64,000 bases of DNA from SSF14 sp046331245 (GTDB lineage: Bacteria > Actinomycetota > Acidimicrobiia > Acidimicrobiales > Microtrichaceae). This document shows positions 1 through 7,863 of this stretch, piece after piece. The number at the start of each line of letters is the position of its first letter. Within the stretch, counting starts at the first letter, position 1. A model generated the notes under the pieces. That model saw nothing but the letters and a program-made list of their open reading frames with translations, was not told the DNA's origin and searched no databases. The translations under genes and the position numbers were made by a program. The DNA lies in NCBI GenBank assembly GCA_046331245.1, contig JAXLRH010000001.1, positions 372,001 to 436,000 of the forward strand. Reading direction: 5' to 3'.

Positions 1-487
1 CGCTCATCCGCAGGTCGACGACGTAGGAGTCGGAGCTGGCCACGGCGACGGTCTCGTTGACCGTCGCGGTCACCGCGGTGGTGCCGTCGCTCACCTCGAG
101 GCGCGACACGTGGGTGCCGGTCGCGGTGAGGGTGCGGGTGCGGGTCGAGGAGCTGTCGCACGGCGAGATGGTGATGTCGTAGGTGCCGTCGCCGTCGACG
201 TCGAGCCGGCACGTGAGCGTGTCGCCGTCGGGATCGGCGATCGCCCAGCGGAACGCCGTCGTGAGTGGGCTGGGTGCAGCGGTGTTCGACGCCGTGAAGG
301 AGGTGATCTGGGGGATGTGCGGCACGACGGCGGCCGTGGTCGTGGGCGCGGGAGGCGCGGTCGTGGGCGCGGCCGTCACCGGTGTCGTCGTGGGTGTGGT
401 GCGCGGCGTCGCGGGATTGGGGGCGCAGCCGATCAGCAGCAGCCCTGCCAGCGCGTTCCCCACGACCGCCATCCCGGATCTCGTCAT
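1..487 (-). CDS. Secreted lipoprotein with Thr/Pro-rich linker, partial
   Basis: Read on the minus strand from the ATG at 487, the frame stays open to the left edge, so the C-terminus is missing. It starts with a lipoprotein signal: a hydrophobic stretch ending in LLLIGC, with the predicted lipidated cysteine at residue 21. A linker of about 30 residues rich in Thr, Pro and Ala follows, then an Ig/PKD-like segment containing DPDGDTLTC and DVDGDGTYD. This architecture fits a cell-surface protein anchored by lipid with an extracellular beta-sandwich domain. Its binding role cannot be told from this fragment. It is transcribed divergently from hemB, with 59 bases between the two starts. No clear Shine-Dalgarno site precedes the ATG. 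Confidence 0.7.
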   Translation of the reverse strand, partial: MTRSGMAVVGNALAGLLLIGCAPNPATPRTTPTTTPVTAAPTTAPPAPTTTAAVVPHIPQITSFTASNTAAPSPLTTAFRWAIADPDGDTLTCRLDVDGDGTYDITISPCDSSSTRTRTLTATGTHVSRLEVSDGTTAVTATVNETVAVASSDSYVVDLRMS

Positions 488-534
488 GGAGATGTTGTCG
501 TCGGTCCGAGGGGAGAGCTGTAGCGATTGGCTCG

Positions 535-546
535 TAGACTTCGCCC
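535..546 (+). promoter_or_regulatory. Leaderless-type promoter of hemB
   Basis: TAGACT (535-540), a good -10 hexamer, is followed by exactly six bases and then the GTG start of hemB at 547. A transcript would begin at or next to the start codon. No Shine-Dalgarno sequence fits in this space. No convincing -35 box was seen. Confidence 0.55.
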
Positions 547-1575
547 GTGCCTCCACCCCCCACCGTGCCCGAACCGTCGGCGAGCGGCGTTCCGGCCGCC
601 TTCCCCCAGCGTCGCCTGCGCCGTCTGCGACGCACTCCGGCCCTGCGGCGGATGGTCGCCGAGACCACGCTGCGTCCCGACGACCTCATCGCTCCGCTCT
701 TCGTCCGCGAGGGCATCGACGCCCCGCAGCCCATCGCCTCGCTGCCGGGCGTGTTCCAGTTCGACCTCGCATCGCTCGAGACGGAGGTGGCCGAGCTCGT
801 CGACGCCGGCGTCCCGGCGGTCATCCTCTTCGGCGTGCCGGAGCACAAGGACGCCGTGGGTTCGGGCGCGTCCGACCCCGACGGCATCGTGCAGGTCGGC
901 CTGCGCCGCCTCCGCGACCGGTTCGGCGACGACATCGTGCTCATCGCCGACCTGTGCCTCGACGAGTACACCGACCACGGGCACTGCGGACTGCTCCGGC
1001 CCGACGGCACGGTCGACAACGACTCGACGCTCGGTCGCTACGCCGAGGCCGCCCTCGCGCAGGCCGCGGCGGGCGTCGACATCGTCGCGCCGTCGGGGAT
1101 GATGGACGGCCAGGTCGCCGCCATCCGCCACGCGCTCGACGGCGGCGGGTACGCCGACACCGCGATCCTCGCCTACGCCGCGAAGTACGCATCCGGCCTC
1201 TACGGCCCGTTCCGCGACGCGGTCGACGTGACGATCGCCGGGGGCGGCGACCGCAAGGCCTACCAGCAGGACCACCGCAACGTCCGCGAGTCGCTCGAGG
1301 AGATCCGCGCCGACATCGCCGAGGGCGCGGACATGGTGATGGTGAAGCCGGCGGTCACCTATCTCGACGTGCTGGTGAAGGCACGGCAGCTCACCGACCT
1401 GCCGCTCGCCGCCTATCACGTGTCGGGCGAGTACTCGATGATCAAGGCCGCTGCGGCCAACGGATGGATCGACGGCGACGCCGTGGCACTCGAGCAGCTC
1501 ACCGCGGTGAAACGCGCCGGCGCCGACACGATCCTCACCTACTTCGCGAAGGAGTGTGCACGGTGGCTGGCGTGA
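547..1575 (+). CDS. hemB: Delta-aminolevulinic acid dehydratase (porphobilinogen synthase)
   Basis: This cytosolic enzyme condenses two 5-aminolevulinate molecules to porphobilinogen, the second common step of haem synthesis. The 342-residue product has the family's usual length. The two active-site lysines are visible: K213 in AAKYASGLYGPF and K267 in MVMVKPAVTYLD. The metal loop reads DLCLDEYTDHGHCG. It keeps Cys137 and Cys147, but the middle position of the classical three-cysteine zinc site is Asp139, a mixed pattern between zinc and magnesium types. The GTG start is supported by TAGACT six bases upstream. The stop overlaps the start of hemL, so the two are probably translated together. 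Confidence 0.95.
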   Translation: MPPPPTVPEPSASGVPAAFPQRRLRRLRRTPALRRMVAETTLRPDDLIAPLFVREGIDAPQPIASLPGVFQFDLASLETEVAELVDAGVPAVILFGVPEHKDAVGSGASDPDGIVQVGLRRLRDRFGDDIVLIADLCLDEYTDHGHCGLLRPDGTVDNDSTLGRYAEAALAQAAAGVDIVAPSGMMDGQVAAIRHALDGGGYADTAILAYAAKYASGLYGPFRDAVDVTIAGGGDRKAYQQDHRNVRESLEEIRADIAEGADMVMVKPAVTYLDVLVKARQLTDLPLAAYHVSGEYSMIKAAAANGWIDGDAVALEQLTAVKRAGADTILTYFAKECARWLA

Positions 1576-2879
1576 CGAGCGGGGAGTCGACCAACGAGGG
1601 CCTCTACCACCGCGGGCTGAAGGTGATCCCGGGCGGGGTCAACTCGCCGGTGCGGGCGTTCCGCTCGGTGGGCGGCACGCCGTACTTCGTCGCCCGCGGC
1701 GAGGGGGCGTACGTCTGGGACGTCGAGGGCACGCAGTTCCTCGACTACGTGCAGAGCTACGGCGCGTCCATCCTCGGCCACGCGAACCCCGTCGTCATCG
1801 AGGCGGTTCGATCCGCCGCACTCTCGGGCACGACGTTCGGCGCGCCCACCGAGGGCGAGGTGCGGCTCGCGGAGGAGCTGTGCTCCCGCGTGCCCGGCAT
1901 GGAGCAGGTGCGCCTCGTGTCGTCGGGCACCGAGGCCGCGATGTCGGCGCTCCGCCTCGCCCGCGGCGTGACGGGTCGCGACACCGTCGTGAAGTTCGCC
2001 GGCCACTACCACGGCCACTCCGACGCGCTGCTCGCGGCCGGCGGGTCCGGCGTCGCCGACCAGGGGCTGAGCGGCTCTGCCGGCGTCACCGCCGGTGCCG
2101 TGGCCGACACGGTGGTCGCTCCGTGGAACGTCGTGCCGCGTCTCGACGAGTCCGTCGCCGTGGTGTGCGTCGAGCCCGTCGCTGCGAACATGGGCCTCGT
2201 GCCGGCGGCGCCCGGCTTCCTCGCCGAGCTGCGACGGGAGTGCGATCGCGTGGGCGCGCTGCTCCTGTTCGACGAGGTCATCACCGGCTTCCGGGTGGAT
2301 CACGGCGGCGCCACCGCGCTGTTCGGCGTCCAACCCGATGTGTGGTGCTTCGGCAAGGTGATCGGGGGCGGCCTCCCGGTGGGCGCGTTCGGCGCCTCCG
2401 CGGAGATCATGTCCAACCTCGCTCCGCTCGGCGACGTGTACCAGGCGGGCACCCTGTCGGGGAACCCGCTCGCCACGGCGGCGGGCGCCGCGGTGCTGAG
2501 CCAGCTGGTGCCCGCGGCCTACGAGCAGCTGGTCGCCACGGCCACGGCGCTCGCCGACGGCCTGGCCTCGGCGTTCGCCGGCGCCGGCGTGTCCGTCACC
2601 GTGCCGCGCGTCGGCCCGCTCGTCGGGTTGTTCTTCGGCGACTCGGCGCCGAACGACTACGACGACGCGAAGCGGTCGGTCGACCTCGGCCACTACCCGC
2701 GCTGGTTCCACGGCATGTTGTCGCGCGGCATCGCGCTCGCGCCGGGGCCGTACGAGGTGATGTTCCCGTCGCTGGCGCACAGCGAGGCCGACATCGCCCG
2801 CACCGTGGAGGCGGCCGCCGAGGTCGCCGCCGAGATCGCCGACGTGGCTGCGTCGACACGAGAGAAGGACCCGTCATGA
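1563..2879 (+). CDS. hemL: Glutamate-1-semialdehyde 2,1-aminomutase
   Basis: A PLP enzyme that turns glutamate-1-semialdehyde into 5-aminolevulinate, the substrate of the adjacent HemB (C5 pathway). The 438-residue product begins with the family signature GLKVIPGGVNSPVRAF. It has the PLP-contacting FDEVITGFR around D237 and the Schiff-base lysine K265 in CFGKVIGGGLPVGAFG. I chose the GTG at 1563 because GGAG lies eight bases upstream (1551-1554). GTGs at 1554 and 1572 are in-frame alternatives. The frame runs open upstream through hemB, but that part is only the shadow of hemB. It overlaps hemB by 13 bases, and its stop overlaps the next start as ATGA, giving a hemB-hemL-pgi operon. Confidence 0.95.
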   Translation: MAGVTSGESTNEGLYHRGLKVIPGGVNSPVRAFRSVGGTPYFVARGEGAYVWDVEGTQFLDYVQSYGASILGHANPVVIEAVRSAALSGTTFGAPTEGEVRLAEELCSRVPGMEQVRLVSSGTEAAMSALRLARGVTGRDTVVKFAGHYHGHSDALLAAGGSGVADQGLSGSAGVTAGAVADTVVAPWNVVPRLDESVAVVCVEPVAANMGLVPAAPGFLAELRRECDRVGALLLFDEVITGFRVDHGGATALFGVQPDVWCFGKVIGGGLPVGAFGASAEIMSNLAPLGDVYQAGTLSGNPLATAAGAAVLSQLVPAAYEQLVATATALADGLASAFAGAGVSVTVPRVGPLVGLFFGDSAPNDYDDAKRSVDLGHYPRWFHGMLSRGIALAPGPYEVMFPSLAHSEADIARTVEAAAEVAAEIADVAASTREKDPS

Positions 2880-4408
2880 TCTCTGTCCGCTATCGCCTCG
2901 GGGAGCTCGCCGACGCCGTCGACGCCGTCGCCGCGGAGCTCGCCTCCGCCGACGCCGTCGCCCGGTTGTGGGGCCGCGACCACACGCTGTTCCAGGACGA
3001 CCCGGCCGACTGCGCCAACCGGATGGGCTGGCTCGACTCGCCGCCGGAATCGAGCGAGGCGTGGGACGACCTGGTGGCGTTCGCCGCCGAGATCGCCGAG
3101 AACAGCGACGACGTCGTGCTCATGGGCATGGGCGGCTCGTCGTTGTTCCCCGAGGTGCTCACGCAGACCTTCGCGTCGGGCGAGGGCTACCCGACGCTGC
3201 ACGTGATCGACAGCACCGACCCCGACGCCGTTCGGCGGGTGCTCGACGCGACCGATCCGGCGCGCACCTTCCACGTGGCGTCGTCCAAGTCCGGCTCGAC
3301 GCTCGAGACCCGCTCGCACCTCGAGCTGTTCTGGGCGCGGTCCGGCGACCCCGACCGCTTCGCCGTCATCACCGACCCGGGCTCGGCGCTCGCGACGCTG
3401 GCGACGGAGCGGTCGTTCCGTCACACGTTCCTGAACAACCCCGACATCGGCGGCCGCTATGCAGCGCTGTCGCTGTTCGGCATGGTGCCCGCTGCGCTCA
3501 TCGACGCCGACGGCGACGCCATCCTCGAGGCCGCGCTCGACATGGGCGACGCGCTCGAGCCGCTGGACGGCGAGGACGAGTCGAACGTGGGGCTCCGCCT
3601 CGCTGCCACCTTCGGCGCCGCGGCGCGTGCCGGCCGTGAGCAGCTCACCATCGTGGTCACGCCCGCCCTCGCCAGCTTCGGTCTGTGGCTCGAGCAGCTC
3701 GTGGCCGAGTCGACCGGCAAGCACGGCACGGGCATCATCCCGGTCATCGGCGAGCCGACCGCCACCATCTGCGCGACGCCGGACCGCCGCCTGATCGTGA
3801 CCATCGGCGACGTCGCCGAGGCGAACGAGCTCCGGGCCTGCGGCGCTCCGGTCGTCGAGCTCTCGTTGGAGGAGCTCACCGACGTGGGCGCGCAGGTCCT
3901 GCTCTGGGAGTTCGCAGTGGCGCTCGCCGGCAAGGCTCTGGGCATCAACCCGTTCGACCAGCCCGACGTCGAGGCGGCGAAGCAGGCGGCGCGGCAGCTG
4001 CTCGACTCGGCGGCCCCCGCCGCGCCGGATGCCACGCCATTGGCGGAGGCCCTCGCCGCCGTGCGCCCCGGCGACTGCGTCGCGGTGTGCGCGTTCGTCG
4101 ATCCCGGCTCGGAGATCGCCTCCACCATCGCGGCGTTCCGGGACCGCGTCGGCGCGGAGCACGGGGTCGCGTCGACGCTCGGGTTCGGCCCGCGGTTCCT
4201 GCACTCGACGGGTCAGCTGCACAAGGGTGGCCCGGCGAGCATCGTCGTGCTGCAGTTCGCGACCGACGTCGACGAGGCGCACGAGCTGGCCATCCCCGGC
4301 CAGTCGTTCGGCTTCGGCGCCTTCAAGATGGCGCAGGCCGCCGGCGACCTGACGGCGCTCGCGGCGTCGGGCCACCGAGCGTTCCGCGTCGAGGTCGACG
4401 AGCTCTGA
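2876..4408 (+). CDS. pgi: Glucose-6-phosphate isomerase (actinobacterial SIS type)
   Basis: Predicted to interconvert glucose-6-phosphate and fructose-6-phosphate in the cytosol. The 510-residue product has two sugar-isomerase domains: MGMGGSSLFPEVL (about residues 82-94) and SSKSGSTLET (about 135-144) bind the sugar phosphate, AESTGKHGTGIIP (about 276) carries the catalytic-loop Glu, and INPFDQPDVEAAK (about 356) is a family signature. It resembles the isomerase half of actinobacterial fused transaldolase/Pgi proteins, but no transaldolase domain is present here. The ATG overlaps the hemL stop as ATGA, so it is the third gene of the operon. The link to haem synthesis is positional only. Confidence 0.88.
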   Translation: MISVRYRLGELADAVDAVAAELASADAVARLWGRDHTLFQDDPADCANRMGWLDSPPESSEAWDDLVAFAAEIAENSDDVVLMGMGGSSLFPEVLTQTFASGEGYPTLHVIDSTDPDAVRRVLDATDPARTFHVASSKSGSTLETRSHLELFWARSGDPDRFAVITDPGSALATLATERSFRHTFLNNPDIGGRYAALSLFGMVPAALIDADGDAILEAALDMGDALEPLDGEDESNVGLRLAATFGAAARAGREQLTIVVTPALASFGLWLEQLVAESTGKHGTGIIPVIGEPTATICATPDRRLIVTIGDVAEANELRACGAPVVELSLEELTDVGAQVLLWEFAVALAGKALGINPFDQPDVEAAKQAARQLLDSAAPAAPDATPLAEALAAVRPGDCVAVCAFVDPGSEIASTIAAFRDRVGAEHGVASTLGFGPRFLHSTGQLHKGGPASIVVLQFATDVDEAHELAIPGQSFGFGAFKMAQAAGDLTALAASGHRAFRVEVDEL

Positions 4409-4438
4409 CGCGCCGGCCCGGCACGTCCGGGTATGGCC

Positions 4439-4870
4439 CTAGGTGCGTACCAGCGACAGGCGCACGGTCGCGACGCCGTTCTCCACGACCACCTCGGCGT
4501 CGCGACGGATCGTCCCCTTCGTGGAGGAGCCGCCGCGCACCTCGCCCGTCACGGCGACGTCCCACACCGGCGACGCGTGCATGATCACGCGCTTGCCGTC
4601 CTCGAGCTCGATGCCCGAGCCCTTGGCGAAGCGGTCGACGTCGGCGAGGTCGACCGTGAACGTCAGGTCGACCTGGCCCGCAGCGATGCGGACGAGGCGG
4701 AAGCCGGCGGTGGACGCCGGGAAGCTGATGCCCGCTTCGCGGGCGACGTCGGCCTTGGTCGGGGCGACCTGGTCGAGCGGTTGTGACGCGGTGTCATCCG
4801 ACGAGCAGGAGATCGGCAGGATGAGGAACGCCGCCGCCAGCAGGACGGCGACGCGGGACCGAGGTGTCAC
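4439..4870 (-). CDS. Small lipoprotein of unknown function
   Basis: A 143-residue protein with a positively charged start (TPRSR), a hydrophobic core and a cysteine at residue 22 (LPISC). The lipobox is imperfect because Pro stands at -3, with Leu at -4. The rest is a predicted soluble beta-rich domain with no motif I recognise. The GTG at 4870 overlaps the TGA of the cytochrome c gene upstream (GTGA), so the two are probably translated together, and it may act with the respiratory chain in the cell envelope. A longer reading from 4894 is possible but would put charged residues before the signal. It faces pgi tail to tail across 30 bases. Confidence 0.7.
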   Translation of the reverse strand: MTPRSRVAVLLAAAFLILPISCSSDDTASQPLDQVAPTKADVAREAGISFPASTAGFRLVRIAAGQVDLTFTVDLADVDRFAKGSGIELEDGKRVIMHASPVWDVAVTGEVRGGSSTKGTIRRDAEVVVENGVATVRLSLVRT

Positions 4871-5616
4871 GCGCCTTCCGGCAGCGTCTTCCATCCGTCG
4901 ATGATGGCCTTGAACTCCTTGGCCTTCGCGGCGACCTTGGGGTTCTTGTCCTTCGTGAGCGTGTCGCTCACCTTGTCCCAGACGGCGGCGTCGAACTTCT
5001 CACCCGAGAGCGTCTCGCGCTCGTGGCGGACCACGGAGAGAAGCTCGTCGGACGTGAGGCCCTCGATCTGCGCCGGCATGTTGCCCACGCCACCGACCGG
5101 CTTGTTGGTCGCGCCGTAGGTGGCGGTGCCCTCCGACTTGAAGCCGGCGGTGCCGAGCATGACCCAGCGGAGCTGCTGTGCCGGATCGGGGAACGTCTTC
5201 AGCACGTCGCCGCCGGCGAGCTTCGGGCCGACACCACCGCCACCGGTCGAGCCGTGGCACGCGGCGCACGTCGTGTAGACGGTCGCGCCGGTCGTGATGG
5301 GCCCGGCGGTCTTAGGCGACTGCGGATCGTTGGTGGTCGCGTACACGACCGCCCAGATGGGGAGTGCGATGAGCGCGCCGACCGCCCAGCCAGGGATCTT
5401 GCGGCGCTTCTGCGCGGCCTCGACCCACGGGAGGACCGGGGCGGCCTTGACGGGCGCCGGCGCGGCGGCCGCTGCGGCGACGGGTGCCGCTGCCGCGGTT
5501 GCGGCCGGTGTGGCGTCCGAGGTGGTCGCGGGCGTGGCGGCGTCGGCCCCCGCCGCGGCTCCGCCGGCACGGCGGGCCCGGCTGCGGGCGAGGAGATGCT
5601 CGGGTACTTCGGTCAA
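4867..5616 (-). CDS. Membrane-anchored monohaem cytochrome c
   Basis: The predicted product of 249 residues has an N-terminal PEHLLARSRARR segment, an Ala/Pro-rich linker, one transmembrane helix (WAVGALIALPIWAVVYA) and a cytochrome c domain. The domain has one CAACH haem site (C117 to H121) and a likely Met ligand in GGVGNMPAQ. It would shuttle electrons on the outer face, probably from the bc complex to a terminal oxidase. I chose the TTG at 5616 because GGAGG lies five bases upstream and the product then begins MTEVPEHLL, the same as the cytochrome b C-terminal subunit at 7864. A GTG at 5691 would add 25 residues. It is divergent from the bc cluster and shares its control region. Confidence 0.85.
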   Translation of the reverse strand: MTEVPEHLLARSRARRAGGAAAGADAATPATTSDATPAATAAAAPVAAAAAAPAPVKAAPVLPWVEAAQKRRKIPGWAVGALIALPIWAVVYATTNDPQSPKTAGPITTGATVYTTCAACHGSTGGGGVGPKLAGGDVLKTFPDPAQQLRWVMLGTAGFKSEGTATYGATNKPVGGVGNMPAQIEGLTSDELLSVVRHERETLSGEKFDAAVWDKVSDTLTKDKNPKVAAKAKEFKAIIDGWKTLPEGA

Positions 5617-5957
5617 CGCTGCCTCCGGCGGCATGTCGGTGTGGGTCTCGACCGTATCGGGCCCGAGGGCGCGGTACGTGCTGGTCTCCACCTCACAGAC
5701 CTATATCTCTGCGCAGTCTAGGCACCCGCGCGGAGCGTCCACCAAGTGCGGGGCCACCTCGCCGGGGCCGCGCTCGGCGCCCCGATCCGGTTCGGTCCCG
5801 CTCCGCTCCCGGTTCGCGCGGGCGAGGTGGTTCAGAATGTGCCTGCGCCCCGGTGTGCGTGATAAACCACGTCGTATGAGACGGGGCCCGTGCCCCGGTA
5901 CATTGTGAGAAGTTTCACGAGCTCGCAGGGCGAGCACGTCACGAGGAGGCACCGGAG
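5617..5957. promoter_or_regulatory. Divergent control region of the cytochrome cluster
   Basis: This 341-base stretch separates the cytochrome c gene (minus) from the bc cluster (plus). The part next to 5616 could be the start of a longer cytochrome c frame (GTG at 5691). The plus-strand end holds a possible -10 box TACATT (5899-5904), a CRP-like palindrome and a GAGGAGG ribosome site (5943-5949). I see no RNA gene and no further ORF with support. Confidence 0.5.
5904..5919 (+). promoter_or_regulatory. CRP/FNR-family-like operator
   Basis: The sequence TGTGA-GAAGTT-TCACG is a near-perfect TGTGA-N6-TCACA palindrome, the site class bound by CRP-type regulators such as actinobacterial GlxR. It overlaps or directly follows the possible -10 box TACATT (5899-5904), a position that would suit repression of the bc cluster. 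The regulator is not in this window. Confidence 0.4.
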
Positions 5958-6551
5958 TTGAACACGCTGAAGGTGGCGGGCAAGACATACGGCTTCATCG
6001 TCGCCTCGTTGCTCGGCCTGCCGATCACCGCCGCGTTCCTGATGTGGGTCGCCGACGGCTCGACCCGCGGCCGCTTCGACGACGCCCGCATCATCAGCGT
6101 CCGGTACATCACCGCGGTGCTGGTGTTCATGCTCCTGCTGGTCCCGTTCTTCTACATGGCCAACAAGCGCAAGGTGGGCGAGTCGCTCACCTGGGGCGAG
6201 GCCATGGTCGCCGCGGTCTACACGTTCCTCCTCCTCTTCTGGCTCTACGGCGTGATCCCCCACGAGTTCCTCAACTGGGCCGACGCCGAGCTGGCGTGGC
6301 GCCCGGACAAGAAGGTCATCGGCCCCGAGGCGAGCTGGACCTGGTGGCACGGGCTGTGGACCTCGATCCCGATCACGATCAACAAGCAGATCTTCCGCGA
6401 CATCCTCGCGGTGCTCATCTACGGCGTCGGCCTCGGTGGGTTCATCTGGGCGTTCAGCTTCTGGAACAAGCGTGGCGACAAGCCGGCCGGCTCCGACGTC
6501 GCCCCCACCTCCCCGTACGGTCGCCCGCTCGTGTCCAAGGCCGAGGGCTGA
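5958..6551 (+). CDS. Four-helix membrane protein of the cytochrome bc cluster, unknown function
   Basis: A 197-residue protein with four predicted transmembrane helices, near residues 11-33, 51-70, 84-105 and 148-170. A tryptophan-rich stretch ASWTWWHGLWTSIP lies between helices 3 and 4. I see no haem, metal or quinone motif I can name and do not recognise the family. The TTG start has GAGGAGG eight bases upstream. It heads the plus-strand cluster, directly before a ferredoxin gene and the cytochrome b genes, so a role as an accessory or anchoring subunit of the quinol:cytochrome c reductase is likely but inferred from position only. Confidence 0.75.
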   Translation: MNTLKVAGKTYGFIVASLLGLPITAAFLMWVADGSTRGRFDDARIISVRYITAVLVFMLLLVPFFYMANKRKVGESLTWGEAMVAAVYTFLLLFWLYGVIPHEFLNWADAELAWRPDKKVIGPEASWTWWHGLWTSIPITINKQIFRDILAVLIYGVGLGGFIWAFSFWNKRGDKPAGSDVAPTSPYGRPLVSKAEG

Positions 6552-6563
6552 GGCCGACTCGTC

Positions 6564-6980
6564 ATGGGCGCCACCGATGCGAATCCCCCGATGCCGGAGT
6601 TCCGTGCGGACTACGTGCTGCAGGAGGTCGACGCGGACTACCTCGCGAAGGCCGTCAAGCCGAAGCAGTTCATCCACATCGACCAGTCCGAGTGCATCAT
6701 GTGCGAGGGCTGCGTCGACATCTGTCCGTGGAAGTGCATCCACATGGTCAGCACCTCCGCGATCGACGAGGCCATCGGCGTGGAGCAGCCCGGCCTCGAC
6801 CCCAGCGACAACGTGCTCTTCCTCATCGACGACGACGTGTGCACCCGGTGCGCGTTGTGCGTCGACCGGTGCCCCACGGGCGTCATCATCATGGGCAAGG
6901 TCGGCGACCCGGCCGCCTCGGGTGATCCGCACGCACGCACCAACACCCACGGCTACGGATACGGAATGCGTCTCGGCTAG
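6564..6980 (+). CDS. 2x[4Fe-4S] ferredoxin-type protein of the cytochrome bc cluster
   Basis: A 138-residue soluble protein with two four-cysteine cluster motifs, CIMCEGCVDICP (about residues 45-56) and CTRCALCVDRCP (about 94-105), each followed by the usual Pro. This is a bacterial-type dicluster ferredoxin fold with an N-terminal extension of about 35 residues and a Gly/Tyr-rich tail. It has no signal peptide or transmembrane helix and so is cytoplasmic. It lies between an unknown membrane protein and cytochrome b. Canonical bc1 and b6f complexes have no such subunit. It may pass electrons between soluble donors and the quinone site, but this is inference. Confidence 0.85.
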   Translation: MGATDANPPMPEFRADYVLQEVDADYLAKAVKPKQFIHIDQSECIMCEGCVDICPWKCIHMVSTSAIDEAIGVEQPGLDPSDNVLFLIDDDVCTRCALCVDRCPTGVIIMGKVGDPAASGDPHARTNTHGYGYGMRLG

Positions 6981-7054
6981 CCGGCCATCGCCGAGTCACT
7001 CACTCGCACCTCACTAGAACAGTCAACGAGCGAAACGAACCAGGGAGTCACCCC

Positions 7055-7840
7055 GTGGCAAAGACCATGCAGGGAAGCCCAGCGCAGCGGGCACAGCAGG
7101 CAATCACCAATCTGAACGAGAGCGTCCAGGGCAGCCAGGCCTGGAACTCGATCTTCCGGCCGGGCTCCATCTTCCGGAAGGGCTACTCCGACAGCCCCCG
7201 CAACCGCTCGTACGTGATCATGAACTCGGTGCTGTACCACCTGCACCCGGTGAAGGTGAAGCGCCACGCCGTGAAGGTGAGCTACACGCTCTGCCTCGGT
7301 GGCCTCAGCTTCTTCCTGTTCATCCTGCTCACGGTCACGGGCATCTTCCTGATGTTCTTCTACCGGCCCACCGCCATCAACGCGTGGGACGACATCTACG
7401 CCCTGCAGACCTCGGTGACGTTCGGCCTGCTCGTGCGGAACATGCACAGATGGGGCGCGCACCTCATGGTGCTGTCGGTGTTCCTGCACATGGCCCGCGT
7501 CTTCTACCACGGCGCCTACAAGGCGCCCCGCGAGTTCAACTGGGTGATCGGCGTGATCCTGCTCACGCTCACCCTGCTCCTCTCCTTCACCGGCTACCTG
7601 CTCCCGTGGGACCAGTTGGCGCTGTGGGCCGTGACGGTGGGTACCAACATGATGGGGTACACACCGGTGCTCGGCGGTCAGGTCCGCTTCGTGCTGCTCG
7701 GCGGTGCGGAGATCGGTACCGACACGCTGCTTCGATGGTACGTACTCCACGTGTTGTTCTTCCCGTTCATCATCGTCATCTTCATGGCCATCCACTTCTG
7801 GCGGGTCCGTAAAGACGGCGGCATTTCAGGTCCGCTCTAG
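7055..7840 (+). CDS. Cytochrome b N-terminal subunit (b6 type)
   Basis: The membrane subunit that binds the two b haems of a quinol:cytochrome c reductase. The 261-residue product has four helices after a soluble N-terminus of about 75 residues. Both haem-ligand pairs are visible with b6 spacing: H131 and H145 in MHRWGAHLMVLSVFLH, and H232 and H247. The Qo-side LLPWDQLALWAVTVGTN is close to the b6 consensus. The split from the C-terminal half (next gene) is as in b6f and in many actinobacterial and Gram-positive complexes. GTG start; AGGGAG lies about eight bases upstream. It is followed after 23 bases by the subunit IV-like gene. Confidence 0.93.
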   Translation: MAKTMQGSPAQRAQQAITNLNESVQGSQAWNSIFRPGSIFRKGYSDSPRNRSYVIMNSVLYHLHPVKVKRHAVKVSYTLCLGGLSFFLFILLTVTGIFLMFFYRPTAINAWDDIYALQTSVTFGLLVRNMHRWGAHLMVLSVFLHMARVFYHGAYKAPREFNWVIGVILLTLTLLLSFTGYLLPWDQLALWAVTVGTNMMGYTPVLGGQVRFVLLGGAEIGTDTLLRWYVLHVLFFPFIIVIFMAIHFWRVRKDGGISGPL

Positions 7841-7863
7841 GACGAGGGCCAGGGGTATCCGAA

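Noticed and set aside
484..1419. 311-residue minus-strand frame over hemB
   Set aside because: Antisense shadow of hemB. High G+C coding DNA gives long open antisense frames rich in Arg, Val, Asp and His.
183..1562. Open frame that would fuse about 460 residues to the start of HemL
   Set aside because: It runs across hemB in another frame, gives Arg/Pro-rich low-complexity protein, and HemL homologues begin at the GLKVIPGGVNSP region.
4417..4431. CCCGG-CACGT-CCGGG hairpin between pgi and the lipoprotein gene as terminator
   Set aside because: The stem is only five bases, the region is very G+C-rich, and such hairpins are expected by chance.
5617..5691. GTG at 5691 as the cytochrome c start
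   Set aside because: It has no ribosome site and the extra 25 residues lack similarity to the partner subunit, while the TTG at 5616 has GGAGG five bases upstream and gives MTEVPEHLL. Not fully excluded.
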